Below, piece after piece: positions 16,474 to 23,778 of a stretch of DNA of 42,945 nt. The DNA lies in assembly GCA_002450165.1 (NCBI GenBank), contig DJYQ01000009.1, positions 1 through 42,945 on the forward strand. The letters are read 5' to 3'. Position 1 is the first letter of the stretch. Every line of letters begins with the position of its first letter. The DNA is from Prevotellaceae bacterium UBA6974. GTDB taxonomy: Bacteria; Bacteroidota; Bacteroidia; Bacteroidales; Bacteroidaceae. The position numbers and the translations under genes were made by a program. The notes beneath the pieces are model-generated. The model was not told the origin of the DNA. It made no database searches and saw nothing but the letters and a program-made list of their open reading frames with translations.

Positions 16474-17772
16474 ATGAAAAAATTTACTACAGTTTTGACA
16501 TTGTTGCTACTGATGGCAACAACAGCCAGTGCCCAGTGGGCCGGCAAGGGTACGGGCATCTACAAGAACGGCCAGTACTATGCTCTCTACGAGACAGATG
16601 CTAACTACATTGGCACCATCGGCGAGTATGTCTATGAGCTGAAAGCCCCGGGGGCATCTATTACATTTCAAGCGTATAGGACATTTGCAGGAATCGGTAA
16701 TCTGAAGGTTACGGAATATTTAAATGATTCCTATCAGAATCCGTTCTTCGATCAGGTGATAGCCAAGTCAAACTATGCAGATTATGGCCCTTATGATATA
16801 AATCATAATTCAACAAAAATCAAGTTTTATACCGAATTTGGCGCAACACTATACAAAAACTTCAGGAACGTAATTGTCCCGATGGCACAGTATATCTATG
16901 CTCCGTCTGCTACTGCACTGGATTTCGGCTCAGCAGACAAGGGGAACCAGACATCCAGGACATTTACCATTGCGTGGTGTAATGTTGCGGGATTCAGTTG
17001 GAACGTAACTGGTGCCAATGCCGGTGACGTGGAGGTGTCTATCGACGAGAATGCTCAGGCAGGCGTGTACAATACATCAACCGTGACTGTAAAATATAAT
17101 CGTGCCAATGCAGGTAATCTGGATGCCGTACTGACAATCACGAATGGGTACAACCAGTATTCGCACAACATCCAACTGTCCGGCACGTCCATCGAGACGG
17201 CCGTAACTGCCAATATGCGTATCAGTGCAGAGGCTAAGTGGGGAACTTTCTGTGCTCCGTTTGACGTAACCCTGCCCGAGGGTGTAAAAGCCTATACCGG
17301 TGAAATCCAAAACAACGGTGAATGGATTAGAATGACCGAGATCGGTGTCACTGTACCTGCCAACACAGCAGTGGTTGTGTGTGCACAGGAGCTGAACGAG
17401 ACAACCGAATGGTCATTCAAGGACGAACCTGTAACAACTGCGGGTCTGGAAAGTTGCTATACACCTAACCTGACGGGGGGTGTCATTGATATTGCCGCAG
17501 GCAACTATCTGCTGCAGATGCAGGACGGCGTAGTAGGTTGGTTCATTATTCCGGGCGAGGGTTTCAAACTGGCCGCCAACCGCTGCTACCTGACTGCAAC
17601 GGACAACGCACGCTCGTTTATCTGTCTGAGTGCAACTGAAGGGGATGCAACGGGTATCAACAGCATTGCGTCCGAGGCTGGCACAAAGGCTGATGGCAAG
17701 TATATGGTTAAGGGCAAGATTGTTGTCGTAAAGGCTGGCAAGGCGTATGACATGAACGGCCGGCTACTTTAG
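16474..17772 (+). CDS. Secreted protein with Ig-like domain and C-terminal sorting-type tail
   Basis: A 432-aa exported protein of unknown function. It has a clear signal peptide (hydrophobic 6-16, cleavage near ASA|Q, residue 20). A region around 143-240 reads like a bacterial Ig-like or choice-of-anchor fold (LDFGSADKGNQTSRTFTI, then a repeated beta pattern ending in IQLSGTS). A second beta-rich region (about 245-400) starts near KWGTFCAPF, a motif frequent in secreted Bacteroidales proteins. The last residues (KYMVKGKIVVVKAGKAYDMNG) resemble the short beta C-terminal tails of type IX secretion or surface proteins. Its 3' flank carries the same structured element as the divergent 1447-aa gene. 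Functional assignment is not possible. Confidence 0.82.
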   Translation: MKKFTTVLTLLLLMATTASAQWAGKGTGIYKNGQYYALYETDANYIGTIGEYVYELKAPGASITFQAYRTFAGIGNLKVTEYLNDSYQNPFFDQVIAKSNYADYGPYDINHNSTKIKFYTEFGATLYKNFRNVIVPMAQYIYAPSATALDFGSADKGNQTSRTFTIAWCNVAGFSWNVTGANAGDVEVSIDENAQAGVYNTSTVTVKYNRANAGNLDAVLTITNGYNQYSHNIQLSGTSIETAVTANMRISAEAKWGTFCAPFDVTLPEGVKAYTGEIQNNGEWIRMTEIGVTVPANTAVVVCAQELNETTEWSFKDEPVTTAGLESCYTPNLTGGVIDIAAGNYLLQMQDGVVGWFIIPGEGFKLAANRCYLTATDNARSFICLSATEGDATGINSIASEAGTKADGKYMVKGKIVVVKAGKAYDMNGRLL

Positions 17773-17789
17773 GACAAATGCATAATGCA

Positions 17790-17901
17790 TAATTGACACA
17801 GCGTGTCGAGTCTGCTCACGTTGATTTCATCGACCTCGAACACGACTCGGCCATCAGAGAACAAGTTCTCATTGCTCTCGTTTAATCGCAGCCTTCATAA
17901 T
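17790..17901 (+). ncRNA. Structured 3'-flanking element, copy 2
   Basis: It begins 17 nt after the stop codon of the 432-aa gene. It keeps TAATTGAC, TCTGCTCACG, ATTGCTCTCG, TTAATCGCAGC and TTCATAAT in the same order as 11352-11264 on the minus strand, with a 25-nt insertion near 17821-17845. Helices are GACAC-AGC-GTGTC (17794-17806) and GAGAAC-AA-GTTCTC (17857-17870). Relative to copy 1, one pair in the first and three in the second are changed on both sides. A terminator follows directly. Confidence 0.55.
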
Positions 17902-17907
17902 ATATAC

Positions 17908-17943
17908 AAAATAACACCGTTAGCATTCTAACGGTGTTATTTT
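17908..17943. terminator. Bidirectional intrinsic terminator
   Basis: A perfect 16-bp stem (17908-17923 with 17928-17943) closes a CATT loop. The plus strand continues into a run of eight or more T. On the minus strand the stem ends in TTATTTTG. It serves the 432-aa gene on the plus strand and the small convergent gene (stop at 17946) on the minus strand. Confidence 0.92.
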
Positions 17944-17945
17944 TT

Positions 17946-18266
17946 TTACTCTATCAGCAAGTCCCGCCAGTCCGACCTGTTGTCGCCGGGTTTTATCTTG
18001 CCCTGACGGACGGCATTGAGCCAATCGATGCAATTCTGTCGTTCCTTGGAGCGATAGCGATAGCGCTTCCCCCCTATCATTATCTCGGCACGGTAACAGT
18101 TTTTGAATACCCGCTTACCGCTTTTCGAATACCCCTTTGACCCAGTATCATGGTAAACAGTACCACCCGTAACAATGTGGTCCTGGGTATTGCCCGTCCA
18201 CCTAAAACGGGGACGTGGGGCAGTGGAAGGTGTTTCGTCACTGACGTTAAGTTTTCTTAATACCAT
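17946..18266 (-). CDS. Small basic protein with an AP2-like segment (unknown function)
   Basis: A 106-aa basic protein. The C-terminal half (about 54-95) reads FKNCYRAEIMIGGKRYRYRS, followed by an amphipathic helix ending DWLNAVRQGKI. This three-strand-then-helix pattern resembles AP2-type DNA-binding domains found in phage endonucleases and in many small Bacteroidales proteins. The N-terminal half is polar and unrecognised. The stop codon lies against the terminator T-run. It stands alone, divergent from the XRE-type regulator, with 204 bp of repeat-containing sequence between them. Expression is not certain, but the frame has normal codon use. Confidence 0.6.
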   Translation of the reverse strand: MVLRKLNVSDETPSTAPRPRFRWTGNTQDHIVTGGTVYHDTGSKGYSKSGKRVFKNCYRAEIMIGGKRYRYRSKERQNCIDWLNAVRQGKIKPGDNRSDWRDLLIE

Positions 18267-18289
18267 GCTAAAACATTACGGTTTTATAT

Positions 18290-18386
18290 GGATAATCGGG
18301 AGAGAAAGCCGTATATTTGCAATCAACAAGCTACGCATTTTTACACCTCTGTGTGATACGACTCCTCTATTTGTGCCCGATTATCC
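18290..18386. repeat. Perfect 11-bp inverted repeat around a promoter-like box
   Basis: GGATAATCGGG (18290-18300) and CCCGATTATCC (18376-18386) are exact reverse complements separated by 75 bp. The enclosed segment carries TATATTTG (18312-18319), which matches the -7 consensus on the plus strand. No matching -33 element is visible. This could be an invertible promoter, an operator pair, or chance. Confidence 0.5.
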
Positions 18387-18390
18387 TCTG

Positions 18391-18470
18391 GTGCAAATTT
18401 AAGGAACTAAATTGAAATTGGTGTAAATTTACGTTAATATTTAAGACATTTTAGCAAATACACGTAAATT
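18391..18470 (+). promoter_or_regulatory. Candidate operator repeats ahead of the XRE-type regulator
   Basis: GTGCAAATTTAAG (18391) and GTGTAAATTTACG (18421) are direct repeats exactly 30 bp apart. ACGTAAATT (18462-18470), ending next to the ATG, is an inverted partial copy of the second. The A/T-rich palindrome GTAAATTTAC suggests binding sites, plausibly for the regulator itself. Confidence 0.4.
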
Positions 18471-18935
18471 ATGGCTAATTCTAATCCCATGAGAACGCGT
18501 CTGAAAGAGGCGTTTAATTACTTGAAAACCGAACGGAAATTGGACCAAAAAGACGTTGCGATGCTGATGAATACGTCAGAAACTACAATCTCGCGCAACC
18601 TGAATGCTGCCGGGGACGGAAGGATAAACACGGATTTCCTGATTCGTCTGAACAGTGCTGTCGGAAACGTGTTTAACATACAATATATCATTGACGGAAC
18701 GGGGAATCTTTTCGAAAATACTCCACAGACAGCAGGCGATGGCAGAATGAGGGTAGACAGCGATGCGGATATGGTGGCAAGGCTGATTGACGAGATTGAA
18801 TCGATAAAGAATTTACTGGCTGACGAGATACATTCGGTACGGGACATAAAGTTACAACTACAGGAGGACCATGAGTTGATGCTGATGCTGACAAGACAAC
18901 TGAATACTGCCCTGGACAAGGTACTGAAGAATTAA
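18471..18935 (+). CDS. XRE/CI-like helix-turn-helix regulator
   Basis: A 154-aa protein whose N-terminal 75 residues form a lambda-repressor-like HTH: RLKEAFNYLK, then DQKDVAMLMNTSETTISRNL as helices 2-3, then a segment with FLIRLNSAVGNVFNIQYIID. The C-terminal 60 residues are a predicted coiled coil (RLIDEIESIKNLLADEIHSV and onward), so it likely dimerises. There is no LexA/CI-type protease domain. It stands at the head of the plus-strand glycan unit, 85 bp before the acyltransferase gene. It may regulate that unit and itself through the repeats just upstream, but this is inferred from position. Confidence 0.85.
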   Translation: MANSNPMRTRLKEAFNYLKTERKLDQKDVAMLMNTSETTISRNLNAAGDGRINTDFLIRLNSAVGNVFNIQYIIDGTGNLFENTPQTAGDGRMRVDSDADMVARLIDEIESIKNLLADEIHSVRDIKLQLQEDHELMLMLTRQLNTALDKVLKN

Positions 18936-18961
18936 AAAAACGGGATAAAAATAGCAGGTTC

Positions 18962-18993
18962 TGTGTGATATTGAAAGTTTTTTTATACTTTTG
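18962..18993 (+). promoter_or_regulatory. Promoter of the acyltransferase/GT2/flippase unit
   Basis: TACTTTTG (18986-18993) fits TAnnTTTG. The -33 position (18962-18965) reads TGTG, one mismatch from TTTG, with a 20-nt spacer. The 11-mer TCTGTGTGATA overlapping the -33 site (18960-18970) also occurs at 18348-18358, upstream of the regulator, so it may be a shared control site. Confidence 0.55.
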
Positions 18994-19020
18994 TGACTGA
19001 CTCTTGCAGAAATATAGGAT

Positions 19021-20076
19021 ATGACACAGAAACAGGAACGTATGGAATGGCTGGATGCCATGCGTGGATTTACGATGCTGATGGTGGTGGCTTATCATGT
19101 GAGCCTGGTCAGTTTCGGCGAGACTCCCAAGACATCTGCGGCAATGTCGTTGCTGGTGCTGTTCAGGATGCCCCTGTTCTTCTTTGTCAGCGGTTTTGTG
19201 GCATACAAGGCTTCGTTCCAGTGGAGTCTGGAGAACACGGCGGGGTTGCTGTGGAAGAAGATCCAGATACAGATTGTGCCTACCGTAATTTTCCTTGTAG
19301 CCTATCTGGTCATACGGCGGGGCAACTTTGGGACGGAATTCATCAAGGCACTGGAGAGTCCTTACAAGTATGGATACTGGTTTACGCTGACGCTGCTGTA
19401 TATGTTTGTCTGCTATTACTCAGTATCGATGCTGCTCAGGAAGGTCAAATGCCAGAATTTGATATGGATTGTGATATGGATTGCAAGCATTGCAATATAC
19501 GCAACGGCATATATGCCCAAGTATTTCACCTATCCCAAGGATTATTTCTGGAAGACAAGCAGTCTGATACAGTTGGTCATCTATTTTCAGTTCTTCCTGT
19601 GCGGAAATCTGGTCAGGCGCTATTGGACGGAGGTGCAGAGGGTGTTTGAGTCCAAGTGGTTCTTTCCCATCCTGGCAATCCTGGCCTTTGTATGTTGTGC
19701 CGACATACTGCGATGGCATAACCTACGTTTCATGTGGACTAACCTGCCGCGTACGCTGGCTATGTATTCGACAATGATTGTGGTGCTGATGTTTTTCCGC
19801 AGCTACAAAGATTCGTTCACCAAGAGCACCCTCCTGGGGCGTTCGTTGCAATATGTAGGTACACGAACCCTGGATGTCTATCTACTGCATTATATCTTCC
19901 TGCCCGTAATGCCGTTTATGGGGGAATGGCTGAACAGCAACAGGCCTAATTTTGTACTGAGTACTTTCTGCTCCATAGCAGTTGCGATAGTTGTGATAGT
20001 TTTCTGCTTGATTACAAGCAATATTCTGAGAATCAGTCCGCTGTACAGCGAACACTTATTTGGACGCAAGAAATGA
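19021..20076 (+). CDS. Integral membrane acyltransferase (acyltransferase 3 family)
   Basis: A 351-aa protein with about ten hydrophobic segments. The N-terminal signature WLDAMRGFTMLMVVAYHV (10-27) holds the conserved Arg and His of the OafA/WecH-type acyltransferase 3 family. These proteins transfer acetyl or other short acyl groups across or within the inner membrane onto sugars of surface polysaccharides. It ends in an ATGA overlap with the glycosyltransferase that follows, so it is translationally coupled to it. The acceptor sugar is unknown. A second member of the family lies at 26505-27554. Confidence 0.9.
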   Translation: MTQKQERMEWLDAMRGFTMLMVVAYHVSLVSFGETPKTSAAMSLLVLFRMPLFFFVSGFVAYKASFQWSLENTAGLLWKKIQIQIVPTVIFLVAYLVIRRGNFGTEFIKALESPYKYGYWFTLTLLYMFVCYYSVSMLLRKVKCQNLIWIVIWIASIAIYATAYMPKYFTYPKDYFWKTSSLIQLVIYFQFFLCGNLVRRYWTEVQRVFESKWFFPILAILAFVCCADILRWHNLRFMWTNLPRTLAMYSTMIVVLMFFRSYKDSFTKSTLLGRSLQYVGTRTLDVYLLHYIFLPVMPFMGEWLNSNRPNFVLSTFCSIAVAIVVIVFCLITSNILRISPLYSEHLFGRKK

Positions 20077-20933
20077 ATCTGGCATTGTTGACCGATAAGG
20101 TAAAACTGTCGCTGCTGAAGCGGAGCGGTAAGGCTCAGGGTGGCAGCAACAGGACTTACGAGGGTTGGAAATCCAAGGGGTATGTAAAGGAGCCGCTGAT
20201 AAGCTTTGTAATACAAAGCCATGAGAAGAGCCTGCAGGTATGTCATATCCTGACTGCGCTGCGCCGGGTGGCGGACAGCGAGATTATTGTGATTGACGAT
20301 GGGTCGTCGGCGGAGCATACCGAACATCTGGTGAGGGAGCTGATCGGTACGAACGAATTCCTGGTGCGGGCCAATGACCTGTACGAGAACGTGATGTATG
20401 ACAAATGCCTGCGTTTTGCCAACGGTCGCTACGTTGCCTTGCTGCAGGACGATGACGACATACAGGACGAAAAATGGGCCTTGCGTGCCATAGAACTGTT
20501 CCGGCAACACCCAGATATGGCGATATTGGGTGGATGCGACGGTCGCAAACTGCATTTCTTTGTCGATGAAAAGGGCAGGAAATGTTATCGTAGCGAGGAG
20601 ATGAGCATGAATGATTTCTGCTTTGTAATGAGTGTTAACCGGGCTCCGATGTGGATTAACCATGACCTGTACAAACAGTATCTGAAACATATTGACTACA
20701 GCTTTGCTCCATTCCAGAGCGATGACTACGAACTATGCTTGAGGGCATGGACGCTGGGACTGAAGGTCGGGTGGTACAGATTGCATTTCCCGAGCCTGAG
20801 TGTAGGCGGAATGCGTATTTACAACAACTCGTTTACCCGTGAAATGACTGAACGCAACATGCCGTTGCTGTACGACCTGTATGCTAATAAGGAAGAATCT
20901 ATTTTAGAAAGAGTTGAACAAGCCAACAAATGA
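20073..20933 (+). CDS. Glycosyltransferase family 2 protein
   Basis: A 286-aa GT-A fold enzyme. The nucleotide-binding strand is LISFVIQSHEKS (43-54) followed by EIIVIDDGSS. The metal-binding acidic motif is LLQDDDDIQ, and a later LCLRAWTLGLKVGW segment resembles the C-terminal base region. It is expected to add one sugar to an undecaprenyl-linked oligosaccharide at the cytoplasmic face. The start overlaps the acyltransferase stop (ATGA), and its own end overlaps the flippase gene by 20 bp. Donor and linkage cannot be deduced. Confidence 0.9.
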   Translation: MNLALLTDKVKLSLLKRSGKAQGGSNRTYEGWKSKGYVKEPLISFVIQSHEKSLQVCHILTALRRVADSEIIVIDDGSSAEHTEHLVRELIGTNEFLVRANDLYENVMYDKCLRFANGRYVALLQDDDDIQDEKWALRAIELFRQHPDMAILGGCDGRKLHFFVDEKGRKCYRSEEMSMNDFCFVMSVNRAPMWINHDLYKQYLKHIDYSFAPFQSDDYELCLRAWTLGLKVGWYRLHFPSLSVGGMRIYNNSFTREMTERNMPLLYDLYANKEESILERVEQANK

Positions 20934-22371
20934 TAGTCTGAAGGACAAGGCTGCGAGGGGCTTTCTGTGGGGAGCGCTGAACAATGGTACCATGCAGGTG
21001 CTGAATGCCGTGTTCGGCATCATTCTGGCTCGCAAACTGTCGCAGGCTGACTATGGTCTGGTGGGTATGCTGACCATATTCACTGCCATCGCGGGTTCGC
21101 TGCAGGACAGCGGATTTGTAAGTGCGCTGGTAAACCGCAGGAATGCGACACATGCCGACTTCAGCTCGGTCTTTTGGTTCAACATCGGTGTCAGCGCATG
21201 TATGTACATTATATTTTTCGTTTGTGCACCGCTGGTTGCTGATTTCTATCACGAGGCGCTACTGACGGATTTGTTCCGCTATTACAGCCTGGGCTTTCTT
21301 GCCGCCTCGTTCTCGATAGTGCCGCGCGCCATATTGTTCAAGCAGATGAAACAGAAGGAACTGGCACAGATTACGGTAACGGCCCTGTTGGTCTCGGGCA
21401 TAGTGGGTGTCTCAATGGCTATGGGCGGAATGGCCTATTGGGGAATTGCCACGCAGGGTATTGTCTATACTTCGACGGTTTCGCTGCTGAGTTGGATAAT
21501 ATCGGGATGGAGACCGTCGATAAATGTTACGCTCCGGCCTATACGCGAGATGGCGGGCTTCTCGGGCAAGATGCTGGTGACCAGTATATTTACACAGATA
21601 AACAATAATATATTCTCGATTGTCCTGGGCAAGTTCTATACCAAAGACGAGGTGGGAACATACAATCAGGCCAACAAGTGGAACATTATGGGCTCGTCCA
21701 TGATTACGGGAATGGTACAGGGGGTGGCGCAACCGACATTTGTCCAGGTGGGCACTGACAATGCACGCCTGTGCCGTGCTTTCAGCAAGATGCTGCGATT
21801 TACATGCTTTGTATCCTTCCCTGCCATGTTTGGCCTGGCGCTGGTCGCGCCGGAGTTTATCGAAATATTGATTACGGACAAGTGGTTGCCTTCGGCCGAA
21901 CTGATGCGCATATTGTGCATCGGAGGTGCTTTCCTGCCTATCTCAACTTTGTATTTCAATATGGTCATATCTCAGGGGAAGAGCAATATATATATGTGGA
22001 ATATTATTTGCCAGGGAGTACTGTTGTTACTGGCGGTCGTTGCAATACACTGGCTCGGTGGCGGAATACGCGAGATGGTAATTGCGAACTCCATTATAAT
22101 AATAATGTGGACGGGGGTATGGCATTGGTTCGTGCGTGGCTTGATTGGATTCGGCACACGCCAGGCATTGCGTGATATAGTGCCGTTCCTGGTAATTGCT
22201 GCGCTGACGATGACTGCCACGTATTTCCTGACAGTGGGAATAAGCAATATTTACATGCTGCTGTTCTCGCGTATGGCTATTGCTACCGGCATCTATATGG
22301 CAACATTGTGTATTTTCGGTGCAAAGATTCTGAGGGAGAGTCTTGGATTCCTGCTCAGGAGGAAGGGTTAG
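20914..22371 (+). CDS. Polysaccharide flippase (Wzx/MATE-like, TTG start)
   Basis: A 485-aa membrane protein with about 14 hydrophobic segments and the opening KDKAARGFLWGALNNGTMQV, typical of the lipopolysaccharide-biosynthesis (PST/Wzx-like) exporters. It should flip lipid-linked glycan units to the periplasm. Translation appears to start at TTG 20914, inside the end of the upstream gene; the first in-frame ATG lies 20-odd codons further on and would remove the conserved N-terminus. The stop codon TAG overlaps, on the opposite strand, the TAA of the convergent cytidylyltransferase gene (TTAG at 22368-22371). Confidence 0.9.
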   Translation: MNKPTNDSLKDKAARGFLWGALNNGTMQVLNAVFGIILARKLSQADYGLVGMLTIFTAIAGSLQDSGFVSALVNRRNATHADFSSVFWFNIGVSACMYIIFFVCAPLVADFYHEALLTDLFRYYSLGFLAASFSIVPRAILFKQMKQKELAQITVTALLVSGIVGVSMAMGGMAYWGIATQGIVYTSTVSLLSWIISGWRPSINVTLRPIREMAGFSGKMLVTSIFTQINNNIFSIVLGKFYTKDEVGTYNQANKWNIMGSSMITGMVQGVAQPTFVQVGTDNARLCRAFSKMLRFTCFVSFPAMFGLALVAPEFIEILITDKWLPSAELMRILCIGGAFLPISTLYFNMVISQGKSNIYMWNIICQGVLLLLAVVAIHWLGGGIREMVIANSIIIIMWTGVWHWFVRGLIGFGTRQALRDIVPFLVIAALTMTATYFLTVGISNIYMLLFSRMAIATGIYMATLCIFGAKILRESLGFLLRRKG

Positions 22372-23036
22372 CGGACAAAGCGTTGCAAATCTTGGGGATA
22401 TGTTATCTTGATATTTGAACTATCGCCAGCAACTATCTTAATGGGCACGCCGGGCAGGTAGTTGCGCACTACCCCACAGTCGTCGGTGGGTTGGAAATCG
22501 GGGTCTTTCAGTCCCAGGTCAAATGCTGTGCGCAGTATGTGCTGGCGGAAACCCTGCGGGGTTTGCATATTGCGCAATGTATGACGGGGAAGGGTCTCGA
22601 CGATACAGTCGTCAGCATCCACACGTACTGTGGTATCGGTACAGGGAACTGCAACGCCGCATGCATCGTATTCGTGAAGGGTCTGAATACAGCGGTAGAT
22701 AATTTCCTGGCTGACAAATGGGCGGACTGCATCGTGGATAAGCAGTATGTCGTCTGGGGCAGTACAGACCTCCAATGCGGAAAGCGTGCTGTGATAGCGT
22801 TCCTTGCCGCCTGGACGTATATCCCAAACCTTGGGATACGAGGTGGATATATGTCTGACCTCGTCGATAAAGTCCTGACGTGTGACAATCACAATACGGT
22901 CAACCTGCTCGCACTGCTGAAAGATACGGATACTGTGCTCCAGGACGGTGCATCCGTCTATCTCGAGAAACTGCTTGGGCTTGTCCGAACCGAAACGGCT
23001 GCCACTGCCGCCTGCAAGAAGTATTGCTGTTACCAT
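22368..23036 (-). CDS. IspD/TarI-like cytidylyltransferase A
   Basis: A 222-aa enzyme of the IspD family, which makes CDP-activated polyol phosphates from CTP. The CTP loop is LLAGGSGSRFG followed by KPKQFL (6-24). IHDAVRPF and TPQGFR segments follow, then the C-terminal SSNIKITYPQDL, all family landmarks. I start it at ATG 23036, where the nucleotide-binding strand begins directly; an in-frame ATG at 23054 would add six residues and overlap the upstream gene. As the last gene of the minus-strand glycan unit, next to LicD, it more likely activates ribitol- or a similar polyol-phosphate than methylerythritol phosphate. Dedicated isoprenoid IspD cannot be excluded. Confidence 0.85.
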   Translation of the reverse strand: MVTAILLAGGSGSRFGSDKPKQFLEIDGCTVLEHSIRIFQQCEQVDRIVIVTRQDFIDEVRHISTSYPKVWDIRPGGKERYHSTLSALEVCTAPDDILLIHDAVRPFVSQEIIYRCIQTLHEYDACGVAVPCTDTTVRVDADDCIVETLPRHTLRNMQTPQGFRQHILRTAFDLGLKDPDFQPTDDCGVVRNYLPGVPIKIVAGDSSNIKITYPQDLQRFVR

Positions 23037-23043
23037 TATTGTG

Positions 23044-23778
23044 TCAGAAACCAAAAATTTGCTGGTTCTCGTGTACTTGCACCATAGCGCGGAACACGAA
23101 GAAATCTGTTGGGGTTGTAATCTTTATATTCTCGACCGGACCGTTTACGATTCCCATGGTATAGCCGTAATGACTCATCATCGTGCATGAGTCGATGAAA
23201 TCGTTACGACCCTCTGCAAGAGCCTTGCGGTGGGCCGAGATGATGTCCGAGAGGCGAAAACTCTGCGGAGCACGTGCTATGAGCGAATCCTTGCGCGATG
23301 GTATCTGCAGGCTGCCGTCTTGCTGGCGCACAACCAATGTTTCAGTTGCGGGAACGCAGGTTATGCAGGAGCCGCACTCCTGTACCTTGTCTATGTTGTC
23401 GGTAATGGTCTGCTCGGTGATAAGTGGGCGTACCCCGTCGTGAATCAGGACGCTAACCCCGTCCAGTGTTCCCTGACTGGACAAGGCATGCTGTTCGGCA
23501 GCACACAGAGCGTTGTAGATTGACTCCTGTCCCGTTGCGCCTCCAGGTACTATTTTTACCACCTTGTTTATCTCGAACTTACGAATCTGCTTCTCGAGGA
23601 ATGGTATCCATGATTGGACACAGGCTACGGTGATGGCATCGATGGACGGATGGTTGTCAAAGAGTTCGAGGGTATAGATAATAATTGGCTTGCCGTGCAG
23701 TTCCAGGAACTGCTTGGGACGGGACTTGGTGTTCATCCGTATGCCCGAGCCGCCGGCAAAGATTGCTGCTATATTCAT
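23044..23778 (-). CDS. IspD/TarI-like cytidylyltransferase B
   Basis: A 244-aa paralogue of the neighbouring enzyme. Its nucleotide loop is FAGGSGIRM followed by RPKQFLELHG (7-29). It also has LIHDGVRP, APQSFR and the terminal VENIKITTPTDF. The motif form GGSGxRM and the longer middle are closer to the TarI/ribitol-phosphate cytidylyltransferase branch than copy A. Copy A contains the shorter IspD-like spacing. Two such genes side by side suggest either two different CDP-polyols or a redundant step. Its ATG overlaps the end of the SDR gene (23775-23778). Confidence 0.85.
   Translation of the reverse strand: MNIAAIFAGGSGIRMNTKSRPKQFLELHGKPIIIYTLELFDNHPSIDAITVACVQSWIPFLEKQIRKFEINKVVKIVPGGATGQESIYNALCAAEQHALSSQGTLDGVSVLIHDGVRPLITEQTITDNIDKVQECGSCITCVPATETLVVRQQDGSLQIPSRKDSLIARAPQSFRLSDIISAHRKALAEGRNDFIDSCTMMSHYGYTMGIVNGPVENIKITTPTDFFVFRAMVQVHENQQIFGF

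Noticed and set aside
17790..17901. Short protein on the minus strand of the 3' element
   Set aside because: An open frame exists in this copy, but the homologous copy at 11264-11352 has a stop in it, and the differences between copies favour base pairing instead of codons.
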